A program made the position numbers and the translations under genes. Below are positions 1 through 5,676 of a DNA stretch of 16,697 bases, in pieces; position 1 is the first letter of the stretch; the number at the start of each line of letters is the position of its first letter. Origin of the DNA: Gammaproteobacteria bacterium (GTDB lineage Bacteria; Pseudomonadota; Gammaproteobacteria; Xanthomonadales; Xanthomonadaceae); assembly GCA_030431185.1 (NCBI GenBank), contig JAUIJO010000040.1:1-16697 (forward strand), read 5' to 3'. A model generated the notes under the pieces. That model was not told the origin of the DNA. It saw nothing but the letters and a program-made list of their open reading frames with translations, and did not search any database.

Positions 1-1
1 C

Positions 2-154
2 TGGAGCGGTTCGGGCTGGAGCAAGGTCGCGTCCTCGACCTCGCCCACCAGCGAGGAGTCGGTGAACTACAACGGCGCTGCCGGCTACTACTACTGGAAG
101 GTGCTGTCCTACTCCGGCAGCGGCAGCTACGACCTCTGGATCGACGCGCCGTAA
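2..154 (+). CDS. C-terminal end of a secreted PPC-domain protein (partial)
   Basis: Only the last 50 codons and the TAA stop lie in the window; the frame is open to the left edge. The visible residues are rich in Ser, Gly and Tyr and end in YYYWKVLSYSGSGSYDLWI followed by DAP. This is the typical last part of a bacterial pre-peptidase C-terminal (PPC) beta-sandwich, including the Tyr-rich strand followed by a short Gly/Ser turn and a YDL strand. PPC domains sit at the C-terminus of secreted peptidases (S8, S1, M4 and others) in Xanthomonadaceae and are often removed after secretion. The catalytic domain is outside the window, so the enzyme class is unknown. An exported hydrolase other than a peptidase is also possible. 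A strong hairpin starts 53 nt after the stop. Confidence 0.8.
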   Translation, partial: WSGSGWSKVASSTSPTSEESVNYNGAAGYYYWKVLSYSGSGSYDLWIDAP

Positions 155-206
155 GCGCGTCGGGCCGCGAGCGCCCGCATGCGGCCATGGATTCGCAGGG
201 AAGGCT

Positions 207-231
207 CCGCGCCTCCGGGAGGGAGGCGCGG
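207..231 (+). terminator. Candidate hairpin terminator after the PPC-domain gene
   Basis: A perfect 10-bp inverted repeat, CCGCGCCTCC at 207-216 and GGAGGCGCGG at 222-231, encloses a 5-nt loop. It starts 53 nt after the stop of the upstream plus-strand gene. No T-run follows, so it is not a canonical Rho-independent terminator. U-tract-poor hairpins are common at gene ends in very GC-rich genomes, and a role in mRNA 3'-end protection is equally possible. Confidence 0.4.
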
Positions 232-351
232 CGGTCAGGGAAGACTTCCGGCAGGCGCCGATCCGGCGGCCTGTGGGGCGGCGCGGCGAGAGGATCGTCG
301 CCTCCGTATGGCCCGGGTGTTCCAGGAAGGAGCGCCCGGGCTCCCTTGCAT

Positions 352-372
352 CGGCGCGCCAGGGGCGCGCCG
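352..372 (-). terminator. Candidate hairpin downstream of the asparaginase gene
   Basis: CGGCGCGCC at 352-360 and GGCGCGCCG at 364-372 form a perfect 9-bp stem with a 3-nt AGG loop. It lies 11 nt past the stop codon of the minus-strand asparaginase gene. It lacks a U-tract in either direction. With the 207-231 hairpin it marks the two convergent gene ends; the 229 nt between the genes holds no ORF that looks coding. Confidence 0.4.
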
Positions 373-383
373 GCTCGGGTCGT

Positions 384-869
384 TCAGATCGCCTCGAAGC
401 GGTTCGCGTCGACGTTCTTGCGCACCTTCGCGGGGTCCCACACGCGACCGTTCATGGCGATGTAGACCCCCGGTGGCAGGGCCTGCACCGCGCCGACGGC
501 GCAGCCCACGTTGAACTCGGCATCCGAACCGCGGAATCGCGCCGGGCTCAGCGCGCCGGTCAGGACGATGGTCTTGTCGGTCAGGCTCGCCAGCACCCTG
601 GCCGTCTCGACCATGGTGTCGGTGCCGTGGGTCAGCAGCACGTGCCGGGCCGGCTGCGCGGCGATGGTGGCGCGGATCAACTCGCGGTCGTCGGCGCTGA
701 TGTGCAGCGAATCCTTGCGCAGGATCGGGATCACGTTGAAACGGAATGCCACGCCCAGCTCATGCAGGATCCCGCCGATCTGCGGCTCGCCGATCTGGTA
801 GTCGGACTTGTCGTCGAAGTAGATCTTGTCGATCGTGCCACCGGTGGTGACGATGCAAAGCTGGTCCAT
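384..869 (-). CDS. Small single-domain asparaginase
   Basis: A 161-residue protein of the asparaginase/glutaminase family (Pfam PF00710 N-terminal domain), expected to hydrolyse L-asparagine or a related amide to the acid and ammonia in the cytoplasm. Both active-site blocks are present: VTTGGTIDK near residues 8-16, holding the nucleophilic Thr12, and LLTHGTDTM at 78-86, holding the Thr-Asp pair. Lys99 is followed by IVLTGALSPARF. Full-length type I/II enzymes are about 330 residues; this one stops after the first domain, a known short subgroup. I chose the ATG at 869. A GTG at 881 would add four residues (MPAA), and neither start has a good Shine-Dalgarno. It lies 68 nt after the DUF2069 gene but has its own TATAAT box, so it is probably transcribed separately. 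Substrate is uncertain because the C-terminal dimer half is missing. Confidence 0.9.
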   Translation of the reverse strand: MDQLCIVTTGGTIDKIYFDDKSDYQIGEPQIGGILHELGVAFRFNVIPILRKDSLHISADDRELIRATIAAQPARHVLLTHGTDTMVETARVLASLTDKTIVLTGALSPARFRGSDAEFNVGCAVGAVQALPPGVYIAMNGRVWDPAKVRKNVDANRFEAI

Positions 870-904
870 GGCTGCGGGCACTGCAGGGGAGCGGTGGAGC
901 GCGG

Positions 905-910
905 ATTATA
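905..910 (-). promoter_or_regulatory. -10 hexamer TATAAT for the asparaginase gene
   Basis: The minus strand reads TATAAT exactly, 35 nt upstream of the chosen ATG and 23 nt upstream of the alternative GTG. It lies in the 68-nt gap after the DUF2069 stop. AT-rich hexamers are scarce in this sequence, which makes the match notable. The -35 region at 17 nt spacing (TGGGGT) is poor, so the call rests on the -10 alone. Confidence 0.45.
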
Positions 911-937
911 CGGGCTGCGCCGCGCCGACCCCAGCGC

Positions 938-1282
938 TCAGCGGGCGCCGCGCCGCTTGCCGGCGAACTTGTTGCGCAGCCCGGGCCAGCTGCCCGCGAG
1001 GATGATCGCGATGGCGAGCACCAGCACGGGCCAGGCATGGAGGCGGGCTTCCGGATGGCTCCAGGCCATCATCACGCCGTGGCAGAACCAGCCCAGGCCG
1101 AACACACCCGACCAGAACACCGCCTGGCGCGACTTGAACCAGGCACCCACCGCCATCAGCAACGGCGGCGCGACGAAGACCAGCATGGCGGCCGCGCGAT
1201 GCGCGTCGTCCCGGAACCATGCCGCGTACACGCCCGCCAGGACCAGCAACAGCACGGCGAGCAGGCGGTGCGGCGCGATCAT
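938..1282 (-). CDS. DUF2069 family inner-membrane protein
   Basis: A 114-residue hydrophobic protein with about four predicted membrane helices: residues 6-22 (LLAVLLLVLAGVYAAWF), 31-47, 54-73 and 84-98. It ends in a very basic tail (NKFAGKRRGAR) that should lie in the cytoplasm. This matches the DUF2069 family of small membrane proteins, whose function is unknown. Its ATG overlaps the TGA of wrbA by four bases (ATGA), so translation is probably coupled. The wrbA-DUF2069 order recurs in Xanthomonadaceae, but nothing here links it mechanistically to quinone reduction. A longer open frame exists upstream but lies antisense to or inside wrbA, so it is not used. Confidence 0.85.
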   Translation of the reverse strand: MIAPHRLLAVLLLVLAGVYAAWFRDDAHRAAAMLVFVAPPLLMAVGAWFKSRQAVFWSGVFGLGWFCHGVMMAWSHPEARLHAWPVLVLAIAIILAGSWPGLRNKFAGKRRGAR

Positions 1283-1872
1283 GCCGCCAGCTTCCCGGCG
1301 AGGGTGGCCAGTCTGCGCCCGAGCGCCCGGGCCAGGGTGGCCTCGTCGTCGCTGGGCTGCGGGTCGTCCTTGCCACCCGCCACGTGGCTGGCGCCGTAGG
1401 GCGTGCCACCGGTGCGCGTACTGCTCAGCGCCGGCTCGGTGTAGGGGATGCCGACGATCACGCAGCCATGGTGGAGCAGGGGCACCTGCATGCCCAGCAG
1501 GGTCGATTCCTGGCCGCCGTGCATGGTCGCGGTCGAGGTGAACACGGCGGCCGGCTTGCCGACGAGGGTGCCGCTCGCCCACTGGGCGCCGAGGCCGTCG
1601 AACCAGTGCTTCATCGGTGCGGCCATGTTGCCGAAGCGGGTCGGGCTGCCGATCGCCAGGCCGATGCATTCCTCCAGGTCCGCGGCCTGCACGTAGGGTG
1701 CGCCGTCCTCGGGTTCGGGCGGGGACGCGGTCTGCGTGACGGGCGCGACGGGAGGCACGCTGCGCAGCCGGGCGGCCATCCCGTCGACCTCGCCGATGCC
1801 ACGGGCGATCTGCCGGGCGAGGCGCGCCACGGAACCGCCGCGGCTGTAGTAGAGGACCAGGATGTCGGGCAT
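1279..1872 (-). CDS. wrbA: WrbA-type NAD(P)H:quinone oxidoreductase
   Basis: A 197-residue flavodoxin-fold enzyme expected to bind FMN and carry out two-electron reduction of quinones with NAD(P)H in the cytoplasm, limiting semiquinone and oxidative damage. The N-terminal strand and phosphate loop (ILVLYYSRGGS, residues 4-14), the FMN loop GSPTRFGNMA (75-84), FTSTATMHGG (111-120) and the GIPYTEPALS segment (141-150) are all typical of WrbA. The ATG at 1872 was chosen because it begins directly at the first beta-strand; the frame stays open 51 codons further up without family-like sequence. The Shine-Dalgarno is weak. It is the first gene of a unit with the DUF2069 protein and is divergent from yihY across 134 nt containing several palindromes. 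Confidence 0.93.
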   Translation of the reverse strand: MPDILVLYYSRGGSVARLARQIARGIGEVDGMAARLRSVPPVAPVTQTASPPEPEDGAPYVQAADLEECIGLAIGSPTRFGNMAAPMKHWFDGLGAQWASGTLVGKPAAVFTSTATMHGGQESTLLGMQVPLLHHGCVIVGIPYTEPALSSTRTGGTPYGASHVAGGKDDPQPSDDEATLARALGRRLATLAGKLAA

Positions 1873-1941
1873 GGGACGTGGGCGGCTGGCGGGCGGGTCC
1901 ACAGGATACCGCGCCCGCGCCGGTCCATCGGCCGCACCCGG

Positions 1942-1985
1942 CACGCGTGGACGGCGCGTGAGCACGCGGCGCCGCACGTCACGTG
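1942..1985. promoter_or_regulatory. Three clustered palindromes between wrbA and yihY
   Basis: The 134-nt divergent region contains CACGCGTG (1942-1949), CGCGTG-AG-CACGCG (1955-1968) and CACGT-C-ACGTG (1975-1985). All three are built from CACG/CGTG half-sites, with centres about 16 and 18 nt apart. The last ends 21 nt before the yihY ATG. They could be operators shared by the two divergent units. GC-rich sequence makes short palindromes of this kind common, so this is a candidate only. Confidence 0.3.
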
Positions 1986-2006
1986 GCATCGGGTACCCTT
2001 CGAGCC

Positions 2007-3275
2007 ATGGAGCCACTGGACTCAATGAGCCGCCTCGTCGATCGACTGCACGATCGCGCGCGCAACCTTGCGTTCAGCCGCTTCGTCGGCCACCGCGTGC
2101 TGGCCGACAACCTGTTCCAGGCCGCCGGCGCGCTGGCCTACACCACGGTGTTCGCGCTGGTGCCGCTGTCGATGGTCGTGTTCGGCGTGCTGTCGGCGTT
2201 CCCGGTGTTCAACACCTGGACCGACCGCCTGACCGACTACGTGTTCACCAATTTCGTGCCCAGTGCGGCGGCATCGGTGGCGACCTACCTGCGCGACTTC
2301 TCCAGCAATGCCGGGCAGCTGACGGCCGCGGGCGTCATCGCCCTGGTGATCTCGGTGCTGATCACGCTCAATGGCGTGGAGGCGACGTTCAACCGCATCT
2401 GGCGGGTCAGTTCGGCGCGGCCGCAGATCACCCGCTTCATGGTGTACTGGACCGTGCTGACGCTCGGCGCGATGGTCGCCGCCGCGAGCCTTGCGGTGTC
2501 GGCCAAGCTGTTCGCGCTGGCGATCTTCAACACCGAGACCGGGCATTTCCTGCAGGGCGTGGCGTTGCGCCTGTCGCCGATGGTCATCGAGCTGCTGGCC
2601 TTCACCATGATCTACCGCGTGGTGCCGCATCGCGAGGTGCACTGGCGCCACGCGCTGGCGGGCGCGCTGCTGGCGATGCTGCTGTTTGAGGCGATCAAGG
2701 CCGTCTTCGGTGCATACCTCGGCAGTTTCGACGCCTATTCGCGCATCTATGGCGCGCTGGCCTTCCTGCCGATCTTCCTGCTGTGGATCTACCTGGGCTG
2801 GTTCGCCGTGCTGCTGGGCGCCTCGGTGGCGTCGGCGGCCTCGGCGTTCCGCTACCAGCCGGTCGACCTGCGCCTGCCGGAAGGCTACGAGATCTACGGC
2901 CTGCTGCGGATGCTCGGCCGGTTCCGCGAGTCACGGCGCAGGGGGCGGGGCCTGCACACCGACGACATCCTCGAGCTGGAGCCCATCCTCACCGACGACC
3001 TCGTCCAGCAGATGCTCTGCGACCTGGAGGAGATCGACGTGGTGAGGCGCGCCGAGGACGGCGAATGGCTGCTGGCCCGCGACCTCGACACGCTGAGCCT
3101 GGGCGAGCTGTACCAGGCCTGCCGCCTGCGCATCCCGGTGGCCGATGCGACGCTGCCCCTGGCCGGCGACGCGAACGGGCGGCCGGTCGTGGCCGCGATC
3201 GACGAACTGCGCATCCCCCTGCGCGAACTGCTTGAACGCCGCGTGGGCAGCCTCCACGCCGATGACGAGGATTGA
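2007..3275 (+). CDS. YihY/BrkB family inner-membrane protein
   Basis: A 422-residue member of the YihY/UPF0761 (BrkB) family, formerly misnamed ribonuclease BN; its transport or structural role is not settled. Six membrane helices are visible at about residues 39-66, 105-122, 148-175, 186-205, 214-235 and 248-275. Family landmarks include AYTTVFALVPL, NGVEATFNRIW (122-132) and YGALAFLPIFLLWIYLGW (248-265). Residues 285-422 form a soluble, charged C-terminal extension, probably a winged-helix-like cytoplasmic domain, as seen in the longer proteobacterial members. The start could be the ATG at 2007 (used here), the ATG at 2025, which has a GGAG 12 nt upstream, or a GTG at 1983. The next gene begins 4 nt after the stop, so they are probably co-transcribed. 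Confidence 0.92.
   Translation: MEPLDSMSRLVDRLHDRARNLAFSRFVGHRVLADNLFQAAGALAYTTVFALVPLSMVVFGVLSAFPVFNTWTDRLTDYVFTNFVPSAAASVATYLRDFSSNAGQLTAAGVIALVISVLITLNGVEATFNRIWRVSSARPQITRFMVYWTVLTLGAMVAAASLAVSAKLFALAIFNTETGHFLQGVALRLSPMVIELLAFTMIYRVVPHREVHWRHALAGALLAMLLFEAIKAVFGAYLGSFDAYSRIYGALAFLPIFLLWIYLGWFAVLLGASVASAASAFRYQPVDLRLPEGYEIYGLLRMLGRFRESRRRGRGLHTDDILELEPILTDDLVQQMLCDLEEIDVVRRAEDGEWLLARDLDTLSLGELYQACRLRIPVADATLPLAGDANGRPVVAAIDELRIPLRELLERRVGSLHADDED
3267..3270 (+). promoter_or_regulatory. Shine-Dalgarno GAGG setting the start of the TlpA-like gene
   Basis: GAGG lies 9 nt before the ATG at 3280, inside the last codons of yihY. It favours 3280 over the in-frame ATG at 3262, which has no comparable site and would add six residues before the signal sequence. 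Confidence 0.5.
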
Positions 3276-3279
3276 ACCG

Positions 3280-3900
3280 ATGCACCGATACCTGCATGCC
3301 CGCCGCGCAATGATCCTGGCCGCCGGCCTGTCGTCCCTGGTACTGCTGGCGGCGTGCGACCGGCCGGCGCCGGCGCCGGCGCCGGCACCGGAGGCGGAAG
3401 GCAAGGCATCGGGCGTGGATGCGGGCGCGGACGTCCCGGTCGCGCCGGACCCGACGCCTGCGCCATCGCCGGAGATGCCCCGCCTGGTCGTCACCACGGT
3501 GGATGGCACGCCTTACGACCTCGCCGCGCATCGCGGCAAGTGGGTGGTGGTGAACTTCTGGGCGACCTGGTGCAAGCCCTGCCTGAAGGAAATGCCCGAA
3601 CTGTCCGCGCTGGACGCGATGCGCGAGCACGTCGAGGTCGTCGGACTGGCCTACGAAGAGATCGAGGCGGCCGAGATGAAGGCTTTCCTGGAGAAGCACC
3701 CCGTGGTGTATCCGATCGCGATCATCGACACCTACGCGCCGCCGGCGGATTTCGAAACGCCGCGGGGACTGCCCATGACCTATCTGATCGATCCGGCCGG
3801 CAAGGTGGCCGACCGCTTCGTCGGTCCGGTGACCGCGCACGAGATCGAGGCGGCGATCGACACCGCGGTGAAGGACGCCACGGAGCAGGGCGGCGCATGA
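3280..3900 (+). CDS. TlpA/ResA-type thiol-disulfide lipoprotein
   Basis: A 206-residue membrane-anchored thioredoxin-fold protein. Residues 1-26 are a lipoprotein signal with basic n-region and lipobox LAAC, so Cys26 would be lipidated. Asp27 at position +2 is the classic inner-membrane retention signal, which suggests a periplasm-facing, inner-membrane anchor. A Pro/Ala-rich linker (about 29-66) leads to the thioredoxin domain: NFWATWCKPC with redox cysteines Cys98 and Cys101, and GLPMTYLID with the probable cis-proline Pro165. Such proteins reduce periplasmic disulfides, for example in cytochrome c maturation; the partner is not evident here. It follows yihY by 4 nt and overlaps the acylphosphatase gene by ATGA. 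The linker is encoded by a hexanucleotide repeat. Confidence 0.9.
   Translation: MHRYLHARRAMILAAGLSSLVLLAACDRPAPAPAPAPEAEGKASGVDAGADVPVAPDPTPAPSPEMPRLVVTTVDGTPYDLAAHRGKWVVVNFWATWCKPCLKEMPELSALDAMREHVEVVGLAYEEIEAAEMKAFLEKHPVVYPIAIIDTYAPPADFETPRGLPMTYLIDPAGKVADRFVGPVTAHEIEAAIDTAVKDATEQGGA
3366..3389 (+). repeat. Hexanucleotide repeat encoding the Pro-Ala linker
   Basis: Three perfect copies of GGCGCC and one variant (GGCACC) run in tandem inside the TlpA-like gene. The unit is six bases, so copy-number changes would lengthen or shorten the Pro-Ala linker by two residues without shifting frame. Confidence 0.75.
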
Positions 3901-4166
3901 TCGCCGCGAAGTTCCTGGTCGGCGGGAAAGTGCAGGGCGTGTGGTTCCGCGCCTCGACCTGCGAGCTCGCGCAGGGACTGGGACTTCGCGGCCACGCCCG
4001 CAACCTGCCCGATGGTCGCGTCGAAGTCCTGGCGGTGGGCGAGGCCGCGGCGATCGATGCGTTGGATGCCTGGTTGCAGCAGGGGCCGCCGCTCGCCGAA
4101 GTGCGTTCCGTGCGTCGCGATCCGGCGAGCCCGGACGAGGCCGGGAATGATTTCGCCATTGGCTGA
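3897..4166 (+). CDS. Acylphosphatase
   Basis: An 89-residue protein of normal acylphosphatase length. It hydrolyses the carboxyl-phosphate bond of acyl phosphates such as acetyl phosphate or carbamoyl phosphate in the cytoplasm. The phosphate-binding loop GGKVQGVWFR (residues 9-18) supplies the catalytic Arg18, and GHARNLPDGRVEV (32-44) supplies the catalytic Asn36. Both active-site residues are intact. The ATG overlaps the stop of the TlpA-like gene by four bases (ATGA), so the two are translationally coupled; this seems to be a genomic convenience rather than a shared pathway. The gene converges on nrsF with a 41-nt gap that can form a GC-rich hairpin. Confidence 0.95.
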   Translation: MIAAKFLVGGKVQGVWFRASTCELAQGLGLRGHARNLPDGRVEVLAVGEAAAIDALDAWLQQGPPLAEVRSVRRDPASPDEAGNDFAIG

Positions 4167-4198
4167 GCCCGGATGAGACCGGCTGGGCCAGGCCGGGC
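4167..4198. terminator. Candidate hairpin between convergent genes
   Basis: GCCCGG at 4167-4172 can pair with CCGGGC at 4193-4198, and the intervening GGCTGGGCCAGG offers competing short stems. It fills most of the 41-nt gap between the acylphosphatase and nrsF stops. There is no U-tract on either strand, so a terminator role is weakly supported. Confidence 0.25.
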
Positions 4199-4207
4199 CC
4201 GGGGTAC

Positions 4208-4873
4208 TCAGCGCGCCTGGCGCGCGTACCCGATCCAGTGCAACAGCGAGCGGCCGGTCGCCAGGCTCGCGAGCGAAAGCAGGGCCACCGCGCCCAGGTG
4301 CCACAGCAACACCATCGCCATGGTCTCGCCCGAGTCGTGGACGAGGCTCACGCCCGCCGACGACAGCGCCGCCGTCCCCAATGTCGCCAGCAGCGCCGTC
4401 CGGGCGGGCCGGACCGCGCCGGCGTGCCGGACCACCAGCAGCATCACCAGTGCCATCGGCACGCTGACCAGGGTGATCGCCCAGGCGCACTCCATCGTGC
4501 CCATGTCCAGCGCGAAGGCACCCGCGCCCATGCGTGCGTGTTCCTGCAGGCAGCCCCAGCCCAGGCCGGCCAGCCACAGCAACAGCGCGGGCGCGGGCAG
4601 CCAGGCCCATGCCGGCGAACGCCCCGGCACGCTGACCTGGAAGGTGGCATGGGCGGCCAGGACCGCGGTGAGCAGGCTCGCCATCCATTGAAGCCGGGCG
4701 GCCGGCGCCTGCAGGGTGCCCGGTTCAACGCCGCCCCGGACGAGCAGCAGCGCGGCCATCACCAGCGTGGCCAGTGCCAGCCACAGCAGGGTCCGGCGCA
4801 GCGGCGACGCCAGCGGCCGCACGGGCTGGGCGCGTGCCGCCAGCTGGTCGATCAGGCGTGAGGTATCAGTCAT
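4208..4873 (-). CDS. nrsF: NrsF/DUF1109 family anti-sigma factor
   Basis: A 221-residue integral membrane protein. Residues 1-24 form a short charged cytoplasmic N-terminus, followed by about six hydrophobic segments: 28-46, 63-80, 89-106, 129-147, 158-174 and 188-206. This is the DUF1109/NrsF architecture; NrsF of Caulobacter holds its sigma factor SigF at the membrane until stress releases it. The only two cysteines are Cys108 (LGWGCLQEH) and Cys129 (GTMECAWAI), near the membrane boundary. Two conserved cysteines are reported to matter for signal sensing in the Caulobacter protein. The ATG lies inside the sigma gene, giving an 8-bp overlap, as expected for a co-translated sigma/anti-sigma pair. 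The inducing signal cannot be read from the sequence; heavy metal or oxidative stress is the family precedent. Confidence 0.88.
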   Translation of the reverse strand: MTDTSRLIDQLAARAQPVRPLASPLRRTLLWLALATLVMAALLLVRGGVEPGTLQAPAARLQWMASLLTAVLAAHATFQVSVPGRSPAWAWLPAPALLLWLAGLGWGCLQEHARMGAGAFALDMGTMECAWAITLVSVPMALVMLLVVRHAGAVRPARTALLATLGTAALSSAGVSLVHDSGETMAMVLLWHLGAVALLSLASLATGRSLLHWIGYARQAR

Positions 4874-5522
4874 GGGGCGGTTCCTCCGGGTCCAGTGCCC
4901 GGCGAAGGGACTTGAGTGCACGGTGGTAGGCCACCTTCAGCGCGCCGGTACTCTGCTGGCTGCGTTCGGCGGCCTCGCTGAGTGACAGTTCCCTGATCCG
5001 CAGCAGGCGCACGGCCTCGCGCTGGCGCGGCGGCAGGGTCTCGATCGCCGCGTGCAGCTCGCGCGCGGCCTCGTCGCGGACCGCGTTGTCGGCGGGCGTG
5101 GGATCGTGGCTGGATGCCTCCGGCATCGCATCCGTGTCGTCGAACTCATGTTTCATGCGATGGGTGCGGCGGCGCAGCAGGTCGATGCAGCGCCGGCTGG
5201 CGATGGTGCCAAGCCACGGTTTGAAGGGCCGCCCGCGTTCGTAGGTGTGGCGGATGCCGTGGACGATCACCAGGATGTCCTGCACGGCATCGTCGACTTC
5301 CTCGGCATGGCCCAGGTAGCGTCGGGCGATCGCCCGCAGGTAGGGCGTGATCGAGGTGAGAAGGGCGTGGTAGGCCTCGCGGTCGCCCTCCTGCGCCCGC
5401 GCCATCAGTGCCTCCCAGGGCACGGCATCGACGGAGGCGTCTTCGGGCGCTGGCGCGGGGCTCGGCGGTGGGGACATCGGCGCGCTCGGGGATACCCGCG
5501 GGAAGGGAAGGATCGTGCCCAT
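4866..5522 (-). CDS. sigF: ECF RNA polymerase sigma factor, SigF type
   Basis: A 218-residue extracytoplasmic-function sigma factor. Region 2 covers about residues 43-118, with AEEVDDAVQDILVIVH (73-88) for core binding and the -10-recognition segment up to GTIASRRCIDLLRRR. Region 4 covers about 156-208, with LPPRQREAVRL (163-173) and the recognition helix STGALKVAYHRALKSLRR (191-208). A Pro/Ser-rich N-terminal stretch of about 30 residues precedes region 2. The ATG at 5522 was chosen over a TTG 27 nt upstream; an ATG at 5477 would remove the Pro-rich stretch and cannot be excluded. It overlaps nrsF by 8 bp, placing it in the ECF group regulated by DUF1109 anti-sigma factors (ECF16, from memory). 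A matching promoter element lies upstream, so autoregulation is likely. Confidence 0.9.
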   Translation of the reverse strand: MGTILPFPRVSPSAPMSPPPSPAPAPEDASVDAVPWEALMARAQEGDREAYHALLTSITPYLRAIARRYLGHAEEVDDAVQDILVIVHGIRHTYERGRPFKPWLGTIASRRCIDLLRRRTHRMKHEFDDTDAMPEASSHDPTPADNAVRDEAARELHAAIETLPPRQREAVRLLRIRELSLSEAAERSQQSTGALKVAYHRALKSLRRALDPEEPPHD

Positions 5523-5539
5523 GATGGCGGTCTCGCCGA

Positions 5540-5582
5540 TGCACTGCAAAACGCGGGCGGTGCCCGCCCTGCCTGCACTGCA
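5540..5582 (-). repeat. Direct repeats flanking a hairpin in the sigF leader
   Basis: The 9-mer TGCACTGCA (plus strand) occurs exactly at 5540-5548 and 5574-5582. Between them GGGCGG (5555-5560) and CCGCCC (5564-5569) form a 6-bp stem with a 3-nt loop. The arrangement lies in the predicted untranslated leader of sigF, just upstream of its start codon. The repeat is itself nearly palindromic. It could influence translation or bind a regulator; no known riboswitch is recognised. Confidence 0.35.
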
Positions 5583-5647
5583 GATGGCGATGTCCGGGTC
5601 CTCCGTGGCGGGGCGGGACGGAATGTCCCATTGCCGACACTGGCGGG

Positions 5648-5673
5648 TTCGCGCCGCGGCCCCGAAAGGTTAC
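5648..5673 (-). promoter_or_regulatory. Predicted SigF-dependent promoter of sigF-nrsF
   Basis: On the minus strand the sequence reads GTAACC (5673-5668), then exactly 16 nt, then CGAA (5651-5648). This equals the GTAACC-N16-CGAA motif that I recall for Caulobacter SigF promoters, and the -35 has the AAC core typical of ECF sigma factors. It sits three bases past the ppk2 stop and would give a leader of about 115-120 nt before the ATG at 5522. The perfect fit and the location upstream of a SigF/NrsF pair make autoregulation probable. Confidence 0.7.
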
Positions 5674-5676
5674 GCC

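Noticed and set aside
1873..2025. Longer wrbA start adding 51 residues
   Set aside because: The extra sequence is Arg/Pro-rich with no flavodoxin similarity and would consume the whole divergent promoter region.
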